Part shown: in pieces, positions 17,519 to 29,300 of the stretch
Layout of the letters: the number at the start of each line of letters is the position of its first letter
How positions within the stretch are numbered: the stretch's first letter is position 1
NCBI RefSeq assembly: GCF_000293805.1
Contig: NZ_AMBZ01000009.1
Coordinates: 186,001 to 250,000, forward strand
Length of the DNA stretch: 64,000 nt
Source: Paenibacillus alvei DSM 29
GTDB lineage: Bacteria; Bacillota; Bacilli; Paenibacillales; Paenibacillaceae
Direction: 5' to 3'
Notes under the pieces: model-generated
Database searches by the model: none
What the model was told of the DNA's origin: nothing
The model's input: only the letters and a program-made list of their open reading frames with translations
Position numbers and translations under genes: made by a program

Positions 17519-19561
17519 TTATCCTCCCTTGATAGTTTTGGAGCGCTTCGTCAAAGGCATGCGCTCGAACGGATATGTCGGCAGCGGCAAATGCCGGCAT
17601 CCTTTCCGGTAAAAGGCGTCCACACAAAAGTCAACCCCGTTCAGCCATAGCTGTCCAATAGTTCGGAGCAGGAAGAGGCGATCGGAAGCGTGCTCGTAAG
17701 CATACCGCATGGTCGGAATAGTCTGAAGCCGCTCGCCATCTGCAGCAGACGGATGCTGGCGCACAAAGCTGCATAGTGATTGCCCCGGTCCGATCTCCAC
17801 GAAAATCGCATCCCCGTCGTGAATAACTTCGTTTATTCCGTCGCTGAAGCGCACAGTTCGGCACAGATGGTCTGCCCAGTATCCGGGGTCTGTTGCTTGT
17901 TCTGCCGTTATCCATGTCCCCGTTACGTTCGACAAAAAGGGAATGGACGGAGGCTTCGGTTCATGCTCGAAGATCAGTGCCGACAGTGCAGAGGCGGCAG
18001 GCTCCATCATCGGCGAGTGAAAGGCACGATCGGACGGAATGCGGACAGATACTTCACCCATACGGGCAAGACGCCGCTCCAGCTCGCCGATGCCTTCCGC
18101 GGTGCCGGAAATGACCAGTGACCCTGGGCTGTTCATCAATGCGATTGTCGTGCCTTCCGGCAGCAGCGGCGAGACCTCGCTTGCTGTCATCGAGACGGCG
18201 AGCATCGCTCCCTTCTCCAGCCCATTGATGAGTTGGGAGCGCTTGGCGACGATGGTCAGCGCTTGCTCTAACGTAAATACCCCTGCAATGCAGGCCGCAG
18301 TATACTCTCCTAGACTGTGGCCGATCAAGACGTGCGGCTTGATGCCCCAGGATTCCAGAAGGCGTGCCAGCGCGTACTCGACTGTAAACAAAGCTGGATG
18401 CGCCCACGACGTCGACTCCCGTTGCTCGCCCGCAGTTCCTGGCGAGTCTCGGCGAAGGATGCGCCGAATGTCCAGTTCCGGCACCGTGCTAAGCTGTTCT
18501 CCTCCGCCTGAGTGTTTGGCCGAACGCACCGGATAAAGCTTTTCGCGCAGATCGAATCCCAGGAGAGGCTGCAAAAATTTACAGCAGCCATCGACCGTAT
18601 CGCGAAAGATCGGTTCCTGCTCATAGATGTCGCGTCCCATGTTCTCATAATGATCTCCAAGACCTGAAAACATGAAAACGAGCTTGCGAGTACTTGCATC
18701 GCATGAACTGTCCCAATATCGGCACGCATCCCGGTTCTGCAAAATCTCGACGGCCTCACGAATGCCGGAGGACACCAGAATGCGGCGCTCAGGGAGTGAT
18801 GCCGCCATGTTATGCAGACTGTAGGCGACATCTCCCAGATTTGCATCAACGTGTTGATTGAGATAGCCGACAAGTTGATCCGTTGAGACCTCCAGTGCCG
18901 AACTTGTTCCCGCCGCTAGCATGAGCAGTTCTCCGGCACGTGGTTGCGCGGGCATTACGGTTTCGAGTTCATTCAAGGACGGCTGCCCGTCCGTCTCTAT
19001 GCGGACATGCTCGCCATCCACACAAAGGACGGCCGTAATGGATAACAGCTTCCGCTCCGCAATATTCCATGGACTTATGACAAAAGTCCCCACGCCCTTG
19101 CTCCCTAAAGTCGCACACAGTACAACATCGTTCAGGTTGCCGTTCAGACGGACACGGATATCCAGCAACATGTTCGGCAAACTGTTCCCGTGAATGATCG
19201 TAATCGGTAGTGAGGATAGAGCGGCCGTTAATCGAGCTGCGGTCCGCTGTTGAATGAGCTTGCTATCGGCGTAGATCCAAATTCTTCTGCCGAAACCTCG
19301 TGTGCATCCAGCAGTCTGCAGAGCCGTCCACGATGCTTCCAAAAAATCGAGTTCGGCCGAATGCATCTCTGCCGCTTCTTGAATGGTCATTTGAAAAAAG
19401 CGGGCATCGAATCGATCTTTTTCTTCGATTGCTGTACCTTCTTCCATCGATATGGGGGATGAATTCCACCAATCACGAAAATCACGGGCGTCCTTCAAGA
19501 AGCCACCCACTCCCGTTACTGCCAGCTTCATTTCTTCCAAGGCTACATTCACGCTTTTCAT
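17519..19561 (-). CDS. Trans-acting acyltransferase with a decayed KS-like N-terminus
   Basis: 680 residues from ATG 19561 (AAAGGAGG upstream). Residues 1-230 resemble a shrunken ketosynthase (KLAVTGVGGFLKDARDFRDWW, then FFQMTIQEAAEMHSAELDFL) without the active Cys. The AT domain follows: FMFSGLGDHYENMG, the nucleophile in GHSLGEYTAACIAG (Ser about 417), and RAFHSPMME with the AFH signature of malonyl-type rather than methylmalonyl-type ATs. It ends in LPLPTYPFERMPL, the usual post-AT tail. The protein looks like a KS-AT pair that lost KS function and now acts in trans. It is the only intact AT in the window, so it likely feeds the AT-less PKS module from the adjacent ACP. Confidence 0.88.
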   Translation of the reverse strand: MKSVNVALEEMKLAVTGVGGFLKDARDFRDWWNSSPISMEEGTAIEEKDRFDARFFQMTIQEAAEMHSAELDFLEASWTALQTAGCTRGFGRRIWIYADSKLIQQRTAARLTAALSSLPITIIHGNSLPNMLLDIRVRLNGNLNDVVLCATLGSKGVGTFVISPWNIAERKLLSITAVLCVDGEHVRIETDGQPSLNELETVMPAQPRAGELLMLAAGTSSALEVSTDQLVGYLNQHVDANLGDVAYSLHNMAASLPERRILVSSGIREAVEILQNRDACRYWDSSCDASTRKLVFMFSGLGDHYENMGRDIYEQEPIFRDTVDGCCKFLQPLLGFDLREKLYPVRSAKHSGGGEQLSTVPELDIRRILRRDSPGTAGEQRESTSWAHPALFTVEYALARLLESWGIKPHVLIGHSLGEYTAACIAGVFTLEQALTIVAKRSQLINGLEKGAMLAVSMTASEVSPLLPEGTTIALMNSPGSLVISGTAEGIGELERRLARMGEVSVRIPSDRAFHSPMMEPAASALSALIFEHEPKPPSIPFLSNVTGTWITAEQATDPGYWADHLCRTVRFSDGINEVIHDGDAIFVEIGPGQSLCSFVRQHPSAADGERLQTIPTMRYAYEHASDRLFLLRTIGQLWLNGVDFCVDAFYRKGCRHLPLPTYPFERMPLTKRSKTIKGG

Positions 19562-19598
19562 TCGCAAGCCTCCTTTCGTCCCATTCCAAGCAAGAGAT

Positions 19599-22500
19599 TT
19601 ATGCGAGCAGCTCATATTGCTCCACAAAGTCGGCAAGCAATTGATTGTAGCCGAGAACCAAATGATCGAGCCCCTCCTGGCTTAATTTTCTACTGTATTC
19701 ATAGCAGAATTCCAACCGATCCCTTGTTTCTCGGAATTCGAGTATAAGATCATAACTTCGGGTCAACGCCGAATAGTTGGATATCAGGCCGGACTTTACA
19801 AAAAGGGGCACTATTGCCGTATCCGGCAATCCCCCCCGTCTTTCGACAATTGCCGTTTGGAGCGAATGAGATCCGTTGATCCATTTTCCATTATTTATTT
19901 CCTTCACAAAAGAAAAGAGCTGGAAGAAATCCTCGATCGCATTAAAATCCACCCTTATCGGCACAACCGTGTCTGTTCGGCTGACAATGGATTGTACTTC
20001 CACTGCCTGCTGACCGCTCGCTTGTTGAAGGAGATACATGAACATGCCCAAAGCGACATCATGCGTTTCAAGCCCTTCCCCTTGCGCAAGCTTTCTCAGT
20101 TTGGAATATAGCGGTTCAGCACATTCGAAATGCTTGATTTGCCTTGCAGACCCATCGGGCATGCGGGTAAAGAAAACCTGCGGCAACACGACTCCTTCGA
20201 ATACCTGCCCTGACTGAATATGTGCCCCCTCTTCCCCAATAAATTGCGCAAGTTTGGATATGGTCATATAAGCGAACAAATCCGTAATGCTTACCCGATT
20301 TGGGTAGAGCATGTCGATTTGGGCGTGCATCCTCATCAGCAGGATGGAATCGCCGCCTATTTCGAAGAAATTGTCGTGTATGCCGATTCTTTCTGTCGGC
20401 AGCAGCTCTTGCCATATGCGCAGCAACTGCTGCTCGATTTCATTGGAAGGAGCCACACAACGCGTTTCGTTATCTCTTTGCATTGCCGGCGCCGGCAGCG
20501 AATGCCGATCCAATTTTCCATTGACCGTAAGCGGCATCTTCTCCATATGCACAAAATAGGATGGGATCATATAAGCGGGAAGCCGTTCCTGCAGATAGGA
20601 TCGTAGTGCGGATTCGGATTGTTGAATGCCTACATAGTAAGCACATAGTGTCCGATGCCCGTTATTTACCTCAACGGCCAACACTGCCGCTTCTCGAATT
20701 CCGGAGCAGTTCAGCAGCGCACATTCAATTTCGGCCAGTTCGATGCGGTATCCCCTAATTTTAACCTGCTGATCCACCCTTCCCATATAATCAAGCAATC
20801 CGCCAGGCAGCCAGCGCACCAAATCGCCCGTCTTGTACATGCGTTCTCCTGGGAAATACGGACTTTCGTCGAATTTCTCCGCCGTCATCTCCGGCGAGTT
20901 CAAATATCCTCGGACAACGGACGGCCCTGCGATCCATAGCTCGCCTTCGGCGCCATACGGCTGAAGTCGACCCAGCCTGTCCACGAGAGCGAAATAATGG
21001 TTGGCGATAGCCCCGCCAATTGGAATCCGTCCTTTTGTCGGACTCAAGCATTCATAATAGGTAACGGCAACAGTTGTTTCCGAGGGCCCGTATGAATTGT
21101 ACAGCTTCATGCCATGCAAATCGTCGCAATAAGACCATTTGAGCTCATCGCCTCCCGATATCAGCAAACGCAGCCTATGATCGGTCAACCTCCCATTCAA
21201 CTGATGAATCAAATGCGGCGAGCATGACATGAACGTAATCTGTTGTTCTTGAATGCAGTGGACTAGCCGATTGATATCCAGTACATCCGCTCTTGGCAAA
21301 ATGACCAAAGTTCCGCCCCGCAGCAGCAAAGGAAAAATTTCCTCGACAGACGTATCGAAAGACAGGGATGACTGCCATATCCCGCGGTCTTCAGCCTGGA
21401 GCTGATCATACATGAAAGAATAAATGAAGCTGTTCAAATTGCGATGCTCCACCATGACGCCCTTCGGCTTCCCGGTCGAGCCGGACGTATAAATGATGTA
21501 CGCCAGGTCGCTTATTTCGTTAATGGGTGCCGGATTGCCGGGATCGGATTTCTCGAAATCGAATTCGGACAGAAGCACCGTTTCGATATCGGCGTTATCC
21601 AGCTTTTCCAACCAATTCCGCTGAGTAAGAAGGTGCTTGCATCCACTGCCTTCCAGCATATGCTTGATTCGATCGGCTGGATATTCCGGATCAATCGGCA
21701 TATAGGCACCGCCCGCCTTGAGCACGGCCAGCATACTTACGATCGCATCGGCTGACCGCTCCAAGAGAATTCCAACGACTTGCTCGGGTTCAACCTGCTT
21801 GGCGCGCAAGTGATGCGCCAGGAGATTGGCCCGCTTATTGAGCTGTTCATAAGTCAGGACTGCTTGTCCATAAATAATGGCCGTGCGCTGAGGAGAGCAT
21901 GCAGCCTGCATCTCGAAGTGCTGCTGAATGGTATGCTGTATAGGGATGGGCTGGCAGCTTCCGTTGAAATCGGTCAACAATCGATGCGTATCCTCTTCCG
22001 TCATAATATGAAGTTCGTCGACCGAAGCTTCGGGACGCGTGATCATCTCATAAATAAGACAAAGAAAGTGCTTGGATAGCTGAGTTACGAGCTCTAGCGG
22101 GAATTTATGCAGCGCATATTGCATTTGAAAATTCAATTCGTTCCCGGGATGTATGCTAAGCAGCATTTCGTATGGAGTCGACTCGCTCATTTCATAATCG
22201 GTAAAGCGGATGACTTGCTCTTCATCCTGCATTGCTGCGTTCAAGGGATAGTTCTCGAATACGAGCACAGATTCGAACAGTCCCTCCCTTTTATCGATGT
22301 CGCTATATTCATAAACATCGATCAGCGCAGTCGCTTCAAAATCGTTCCGTACACGCAGCGCCTCTTCCATTCGCGCAAGAAGTTCGGAAACCGTCTCCTC
22401 CGGCTTGGCAGTTACGCGGAATGGGAGCGTGTTAATATAAAGGCCGACCATCGACTCCATTCCTCGAACTTTGTCGGTTCTGCCGGAGACTGTGGTGCCG

Positions 22501-23336
22501 AATAAAGCTTCTGCGGAATTGGTATAGCGTTGAAGCAAAATCCCCCAGGCCGTATATACAAATGCAGCCAGCGTTATTTTAAGAGACCTGACACACTGTA
22601 TCAGTTCCAGCGTTTGTTCGGCCGGTAGCCTGAAGTTGTGGATGCCGGGCGCTTCTTCCTTCTCGGAAGGAGATGGGAACGCGGGGAGCAGCGATTTAGT
22701 ATCGAACCCCGCAAGATAGGAACGCCAATAGTGCTCCTGCCCGGCTTTGCCTTGCGATTGTACATATTTGAGATATTCCTTATTGCTCGTCTTGATGCCG
22801 GGAGCATAAGGAACATTTCGGTATAAGTGCTGATAAGCATCTAGAAATTCGGACAGGAGGATGCCGTTGCTCCAGCCATCGTACAAAATATGATGGTTAC
22901 TAATCATCATGACGTATTTCTGCTCGCTCTCTTTGCAGAGAGTGACCCGAAACGGCACTTCCGTCAGGTCGAAGCCTTGCCGTTGGTCGTCTTTTTTCAA
23001 TTGATGGAGAAAATTGCTCCACTGTTCAGCGGGCATTTGGGAGCAATCGTGAAGCGCAACGGTAAAATCCCACTTCTTCAGGACGATTTGCAGTGGTGAT
23101 TTGAGCTTTTGCCAGCGAAATACGCTGCGCAGCGCTTCGTTATTTGCAATAACAAGATTCCAGGCATGCTGAACCAGATCCGCCTGAACGTCCCCTTCCA
23201 GCCATACGCAGAGCTGTTCAAAGTAATGCTCCCTGTCTTGCGGATTAAGATAATGAAAAAGCATCCCTTCTTGCAAAGGAGTCAATCCGATAATGTCCTG
23301 TACTTGATCCCTTTCGATTTGCTTTGCCTCCGCCAT
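19599..23336 (-). CDS. NRPS: C-A-PCP plus C-terminal half C-like domain
   Basis: 1245 residues from ATG 23336; a GTG at 23360 gives eight more. The C domain has HHILYDGWS near 150. The A domain has YTSGSTGKPKGVM near 620, NSYGPSETT, and complete A8-A10 motifs (RVDQQVKIRGYRIELAEIE, LPAYMIP, NGKLDR). The PCP is IGGDSILLM (Ser about 993). Residues about 1030-1245 look like only the C-terminal half of a condensation or epimerisation domain, without HHxxxDG. Pocket residues read D-T-E-S-I-G-S-V-A-K; Glu at the third position resembles lysine-type codes as I recall them, so a basic residue is likely (tentative). By operon order this module would add the residue after D-Asn and hand it to the KS-KR-ACP. 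Confidence 0.9.
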   Translation of the reverse strand: MAEAKQIERDQVQDIIGLTPLQEGMLFHYLNPQDREHYFEQLCVWLEGDVQADLVQHAWNLVIANNEALRSVFRWQKLKSPLQIVLKKWDFTVALHDCSQMPAEQWSNFLHQLKKDDQRQGFDLTEVPFRVTLCKESEQKYVMMISNHHILYDGWSNGILLSEFLDAYQHLYRNVPYAPGIKTSNKEYLKYVQSQGKAGQEHYWRSYLAGFDTKSLLPAFPSPSEKEEAPGIHNFRLPAEQTLELIQCVRSLKITLAAFVYTAWGILLQRYTNSAEALFGTTVSGRTDKVRGMESMVGLYINTLPFRVTAKPEETVSELLARMEEALRVRNDFEATALIDVYEYSDIDKREGLFESVLVFENYPLNAAMQDEEQVIRFTDYEMSESTPYEMLLSIHPGNELNFQMQYALHKFPLELVTQLSKHFLCLIYEMITRPEASVDELHIMTEEDTHRLLTDFNGSCQPIPIQHTIQQHFEMQAACSPQRTAIIYGQAVLTYEQLNKRANLLAHHLRAKQVEPEQVVGILLERSADAIVSMLAVLKAGGAYMPIDPEYPADRIKHMLEGSGCKHLLTQRNWLEKLDNADIETVLLSEFDFEKSDPGNPAPINEISDLAYIIYTSGSTGKPKGVMVEHRNLNSFIYSFMYDQLQAEDRGIWQSSLSFDTSVEEIFPLLLRGGTLVILPRADVLDINRLVHCIQEQQITFMSCSPHLIHQLNGRLTDHRLRLLISGGDELKWSYCDDLHGMKLYNSYGPSETTVAVTYYECLSPTKGRIPIGGAIANHYFALVDRLGRLQPYGAEGELWIAGPSVVRGYLNSPEMTAEKFDESPYFPGERMYKTGDLVRWLPGGLLDYMGRVDQQVKIRGYRIELAEIECALLNCSGIREAAVLAVEVNNGHRTLCAYYVGIQQSESALRSYLQERLPAYMIPSYFVHMEKMPLTVNGKLDRHSLPAPAMQRDNETRCVAPSNEIEQQLLRIWQELLPTERIGIHDNFFEIGGDSILLMRMHAQIDMLYPNRVSITDLFAYMTISKLAQFIGEEGAHIQSGQVFEGVVLPQVFFTRMPDGSARQIKHFECAEPLYSKLRKLAQGEGLETHDVALGMFMYLLQQASGQQAVEVQSIVSRTDTVVPIRVDFNAIEDFFQLFSFVKEINNGKWINGSHSLQTAIVERRGGLPDTAIVPLFVKSGLISNYSALTRSYDLILEFRETRDRLEFCYEYSRKLSQEGLDHLVLGYNQLLADFVEQYELLA

Positions 23337-23372
23337 GCGACTCCGTCCTTTTTTGTTCACGTAGTAAAAAAT

Positions 23373-26300
23373 TCATTTAAACAACATATCAAGCTGCTGC
23401 TGTGAAATTTCGACCGTATCGAAATCAGAAGGAGTAAATTGCTCCTCGCGCTCGTTGGCGGCATGAGAAATAATATCCTGCAACTGCTGTACATAAACGC
23501 TCATCCAATGCCCGATCGTTTCTTGATCATAAGCCTCGCAGTGATACATCAATTCCAGCCTTAGCCTTCCGTTCATCACCAGGCTGTTCAGCTCTAATTT
23601 GGCGCTCATTCGATTATCCGGATGACATTCCATGGCATGTTCTTGATAAACCAGCTCAAACCAGTCATTATCCGCTTCCCTGCCGAATTGCCCCAAATAA
23701 TTAAAGCGGAACGGCGCAGGTTCGCAGCTTCGTTCGAGGAGATCTCTATTCATATAAGCAAGAACTCCATAACCGATTCCTTTATCCGGAATCTGACGCA
23801 GTTGCTCCTTGACTGATTGAATTTGCTTGGATAGAGAGGCCTGCGGCAGTTCCAGCCTAAGCGGAAATAGCGCCGTAAACCAGCCTATCGTCCGTGAAGC
23901 GTCAATGCCTTCCAAATGACGCCCATGATTCTCCAGTTCCAATCCGATCAAGGAATGTCCGGTAAAGAAGTGCATGGTTCTGGCAAAAGCGGTTAACATC
24001 AAGTCCACCGGTTCGGTGTTGAATGCCCGATGTGATTGTGTAAGCAACGTGCGGGTACATTCATCATCAATCCATGTGACATGGCATTCTCTGCGGCCAG
24101 AAGTCCAATCTTTGACTTCCGCGGCTTGAGGAAAGAACCAGTGCTGAGCCTGTTGGTTAGCGCTCCAATAGTCGATTTGCTGCTTGACTTCCGCTTGCTC
24201 CGAATATTGCCGCAAGCCTTCGTGCCAGTCGCGAAGAGAGGCTGTTTTGGCCGGCAATGCGACAGGCCGGGACTCGGATAACTGGTCGTATGCAAGCTTG
24301 ACATCCTCCAGCAAAATGCGCCACGATACTCCGTCGATGACAAGATGATGAGCCGTAATCAGCACATATTCGGTTATGAGTTGCGATGTAAATGCGACTG
24401 CTCGGATGAGCAGATCTTTATAGATGTCCAATTTGGATTTCAAGCTTCTTGCTGCTGCTTCGATTTCAAGCATGTTTTGTTCTTCGGATTGCTGCTTCAG
24501 TTCATAGGTTTCAAGCGGAAAAGATAGATGCGCATGCTTATTTTGATAAAATAGGGATTCGCCGCCGTCTGCCCGGTAATTCAGCCTTAGTCCGTCATGA
24601 TGCAAAACGAGCTGCCCAAGCGCAGTACGGAGGCGTTCCAGCACGATCGGCTGTTTCATTTTCAGCAGCACGCTCTGATGGTAATAACCGGGATGCCGGA
24701 GCTTTTGTTCAAAAAACCAATGATCAATCGGGAACATTTCCTTATCTCCTGAAATAAGGCCTTGTTCATAATGCTTCGCAACGGCATTCATATCCAGATT
24801 CTCGCACAGCGAACCGATAGTTTGATGCTGCAAAATCTGTTTCGTTTCGACCGAAATCCCTGCTTGCTTAAGCCGGGATGAAATTTGGATGGCTTTAATG
24901 GAATCTCCACCCAATTCGTAAAACTCATCATGAATGCCTATTCCGTCCAAATCTAGAACTTCCGCCCAGATGCGCGCGCACGTTTCTTCCGTCTCGTTGC
25001 GCGGCGCCCCTGTCACCCTGTTCGTACGAATGTTGTCTTGAGGCTTGGGGAGAGCATGGAAATTGACTTTTCCGTTCGCAGTCAAAGGGATATGCTCGAC
25101 CTGAACGACGTAAGCCGGCAGCATGTAGGACGGCAGCGTGTGGTTCAACTCTTTACGAATGACGGATATCGAAACGGGTCTGGAGGCGATCACATACGCA
25201 CATAAATAAGCTTGCCCGGCGTTATCTTGTTGCGCCGCCACGACAGCCTCACGGACTCCGGATAGTTGCTGGAGTTCATGCTGAACCTCCTGCAGTTCGA
25301 TGCGATATCCGCGGATTTTGACCTGATCATCAGCGCGTCCGATATACTCCATGTTGCCGTCCGGCAACCAACGAGCCAAATCCCCGGTCCGGTACATAAC
25401 AGCACCTAGGCGCTCGGCAAACGGATCTTCTACGAATCGCTCCCGCGTTAAATCGGACCGTTTTAAATATCCTCGTGCAACACCATCCCCGGCAATGTAA
25501 ATTTCACCAACGCTGAATTTCGGCACAAGCCGTTGACTGCCATCCAGCAAGTAGATGCGGACATTATCGGCAGCTTTCCCGATCGGTACGCACGCTCGCC
25601 GAATTTGCGCATCAAACTGATAAATCATGCATCCGACTACGGTTTCAGTCGGTCCGTATTCATTGAAAATCGCAACCTCTCCGCCAAAGCTGTCAAAAAC
25701 TTCCGAGGCCAAACACATATCCAACTGTTCCCCGCCAACAATCAACGCCGTTACCATCGAATGACGGTTGTCCCATTCCTTAATGAATTTGAGATGAGAA
25801 GGCGTCAGCTTTACGATTTGCACTTTATTGTCTTTGAAAATCCGCTGCACGGCCAAATCCTTGTCGTCATCTCCGTAAATCACGATTTTACCGCCTGTTA
25901 CGAGAGGGGTAAAAATAGAGGTTACGGTCAAATCAAACGAGATTGAAGAATACAGAGGGAAATCAGCCTTCTCCCCGTTTGCGTATACTTTTCGTGCCCA
26001 CCATATATAATTGACCAGCCCCTGTTGCTCGACCATGACGCCTTTCGGCTTTCCCGTAGAACCTGACGTATAAATAACATAGGCCAACTGACGAGGTAAA
26101 CCAGAGCGCGTTATCGGCTCGGGACTGCTCTTTTCCAGTAAGGACGGATCGAGCACATCGACCACTCTGCCTGAAAATCTCGGCTTATCGCGCAAATGAC
26201 CGCCTGTTAACAGAAGCTGCGCACCGCTATCCTCCAACAAATAAGCAATGCGTTCCGCCGGATAATCGGAATCGATTGGCAGATAGGCTCCTCCTGCCTT

Positions 26301-29300
26301 CATCACGGCCAGAATGCAGACGATCTGCTCTAAGCACGGAGGCAGCAAAATAGCAGCCAGCATGTCCCGCTGCAAGCCATTAGCGACAAGAACGCGAGCC
26401 AGGCGATTGGTCTGCTCGTCCAGTTCCCGGTAAGTTAGCGAACGTTGCCCGTCCTCTATGGCGGTATGATCGGGCGTCATGGCAGCTTGATCCTCGACCA
26501 GCCAGTGAATGAATGCGTCTTTCGGATAATCGGCTTCCGGGCCTGCCCCCATTCGCAGCAGTTCCTCCTGCTGGGACGAGTTCAAGACGTTTAATTCGCA
26601 TAATCGATTCTCCGGATTCTCGCACATTTGACTTAAAATCCCGCAATAGTAAGCATTTAGCTCCGATATCATGCCCTGCTCGTACAAATCCAGGCTGTAT
26701 TCCCAATCGAGCGCGAATGTATCGTCCAAATCCTCCACAATGAGCGAAAAATCAAATTTGGATGATTTCGCGGAATAAGGAACGCGTTCGATGTGAAGCT
26801 CGTTCTCCCGCCAGGCTGCTTTGTCCATATTTTGATAGACAAACATTGTATCGAACAGCGGATTTCGGCTCGCATCCCGCCGGATTGGCAATTTCTCAAG
26901 CAACCGCTCGAACGGATAATCCTGATGTTCAAGAGCGAGCAGCGTCTTCTCTTTGATTTCCCGAACATATTCGGATACGGTTTTATGGCCTTCCGGCTGA
27001 CTCCGAATCGCTAGCGTTTGTACGAACATGCCGGCGGTTCGTTCTGTACCGGGAATGGTTCTCCCGGCAGACGATGTGCCGACGACAAGATTTTGCTGTC
27101 CGGTACATTGGGCGAGCATAAGCTTGTATGCTGCCAAAAGCACCATATAGACGCTTACGCATTGTTCGCGAGCGAAGCTCCTGCAGCGCTCCGCAAGCTC
27201 TTTACTCAGCCTGTCGAAGTAGTGGTCGCCCGCACCAGATAATAGGGCAGGACGAGGAGAACAGGTCGGCATCTCAAGTATGGGAAGTTCTCCCGACATT
27301 TCCGCGAGCCAGTAAGCTTGATGCTCTTCAGATAAAGGCTGTTTCTCCCGCCACAAGGCATAATCGGCAAAGGAAAGGGGCGACGGGCCGAGACTCTGAT
27401 TCAACAGGAGCTGAACGAATTCGCTCATGATGATGTGCATGGATGTTCCATCGATCACGATATGATGAAGATCGATCAGGAACAGATGTTGGTCTTCCGA
27501 AGTCTTGCACAGCTTTGTCCTCCAAAGCGGCGCATGATGAAGATCATAAGGTCGAACGAACGAGTCCGCATAATTTTGGATATCGATGCCGCCAAAGACT
27601 TCTTCGTAGTCCAGTCTGACAGCAAGGTCAGAGACGGCAGCGATTTGCTGCACGGGTTCTCCATCCTGAAAATCGAAATAAGTGCGCAGCGCTCCATGTC
27701 TCTTGACAATTGCCGACCAAGCCTTCTCGACCTGCTCAAAGGATAGCGGCCCTTCCAGTTTCAGGACGGCGGTAATATTGTAGCTTACTCCTTGCTTGTT
27801 TAATTGCTGCCAGGCATATATTCGGCGCTGCGGCGGCGTTGTCGGGAATATCGATCTTTCAGAGGGATCGACCTCCATGATGACTTCATCCGCATCGCTC
27901 GCTTGAGCATGTTCGATCAAATGGGCGATTTGTCGAATTGTCGGCTGATGAAAAATGTCGTGCAAAGAGATTTTTACGCCGAACTCTGCTCTGATGTTTG
28001 CGATCAAATAGGTCAACTGTAGGGAATTGCTGCCCCAATCAAACAAACTGTCAAGTGTGCCGATCTCGTTGACTCCTAATAATCGGCAGCATATTTCCAG
28101 CAGCCGTTCTTCCGTCCCCGAAACGGGCATCGCGAGTTGGCGTTCCTGCAGGTGCAATTGAACATACTCGGATACCTGCTCGATGATTTCGGCGAAATGT
28201 TGCTGCCGATACCATTCGCCAAGCTTGTAGCGCTGTATTTTCCCGCTCGTTGTTTTCGGGAGCCTGGTAACCGGAACGACATGCTCAACAGTGATACCTA
28301 GTTGACGCTGAACATGGCTCCGCAGCGTTACCGCCAGGGGAGCGAAATCTTCCAGCTTGCCGCGATAGAGAACGAACAGGAGCAAATCGTCGCTGGCCGC
28401 CTCGGGATTGCTTACTCCGCAGGCCGCTATCGTGCCGAGCTTGATCGGTTCCACAGCTTCGCATACTCGTTCAATATCATGAGGATATACGTTCTGCCCG
28501 TTAACGAACAGAATGTCTTTAACGCGCCCGGTTACGTATAACCTTCCATTGCGCATAAAACCGAGATCGCCTGTCCGAAGCCAACCGGTGGACGTGATTC
28601 GTTCGGCTGTCGCCGATTCGTTGTTGTAATAACCGGAAGTGACATTTCTTCCCTTCAAGTAAATTTCGCCGATCATCAGCTCAGCCAAATCCGTGCCAGA
28701 GCTGTCCCCGATGTATATACAGCAATCATCAACCGGGCTGCCTACATCGACAAAGGACACGCCCTCTCCGGCTTCCGTTTCCTTGACGACGCTTCCGAGT
28801 GAGAGATGCTTTCTATTCAGGTGCATCGTATTCAATTCATCTCCGACAGGGGGAAAGGTTACAGCGAGACAAGCTTCGGCCATACCGTATACGGGAAACA
28901 TCGCATTTTGCTTCAGCCCGCATGGAGCCAATGCAGCCATAAACCGGGCGGCAAGCTCTGCTGAAATCGGTTCCGCTCCATTAAAAATGAGCCGCACATG
29001 GGACAAGTTCCATGCTGAAGCCGCCTCTTGTTTGAATTTTCCCAAGAAATATTGATAGCCGAAATTCGGCGATGAAAGTATAGTCGATCGGTGTTCGCTG
29101 CATTTCGCCATCCATAGTGTCGGACGGCGAATGAATAAGGAAGTGGGCATGAGATACTGCTGAATTTGTGCGGCTATTGGCACCATATGGCAGCCGATCA
29201 ATCCCATGTCATGTGTCAAGGGCATCCAACTAAGCGTTGAATCCTCTGATCCTATAGCCGAGCGGTTTATCATCGCAAGTATATTACTAAGCAGGTTATC

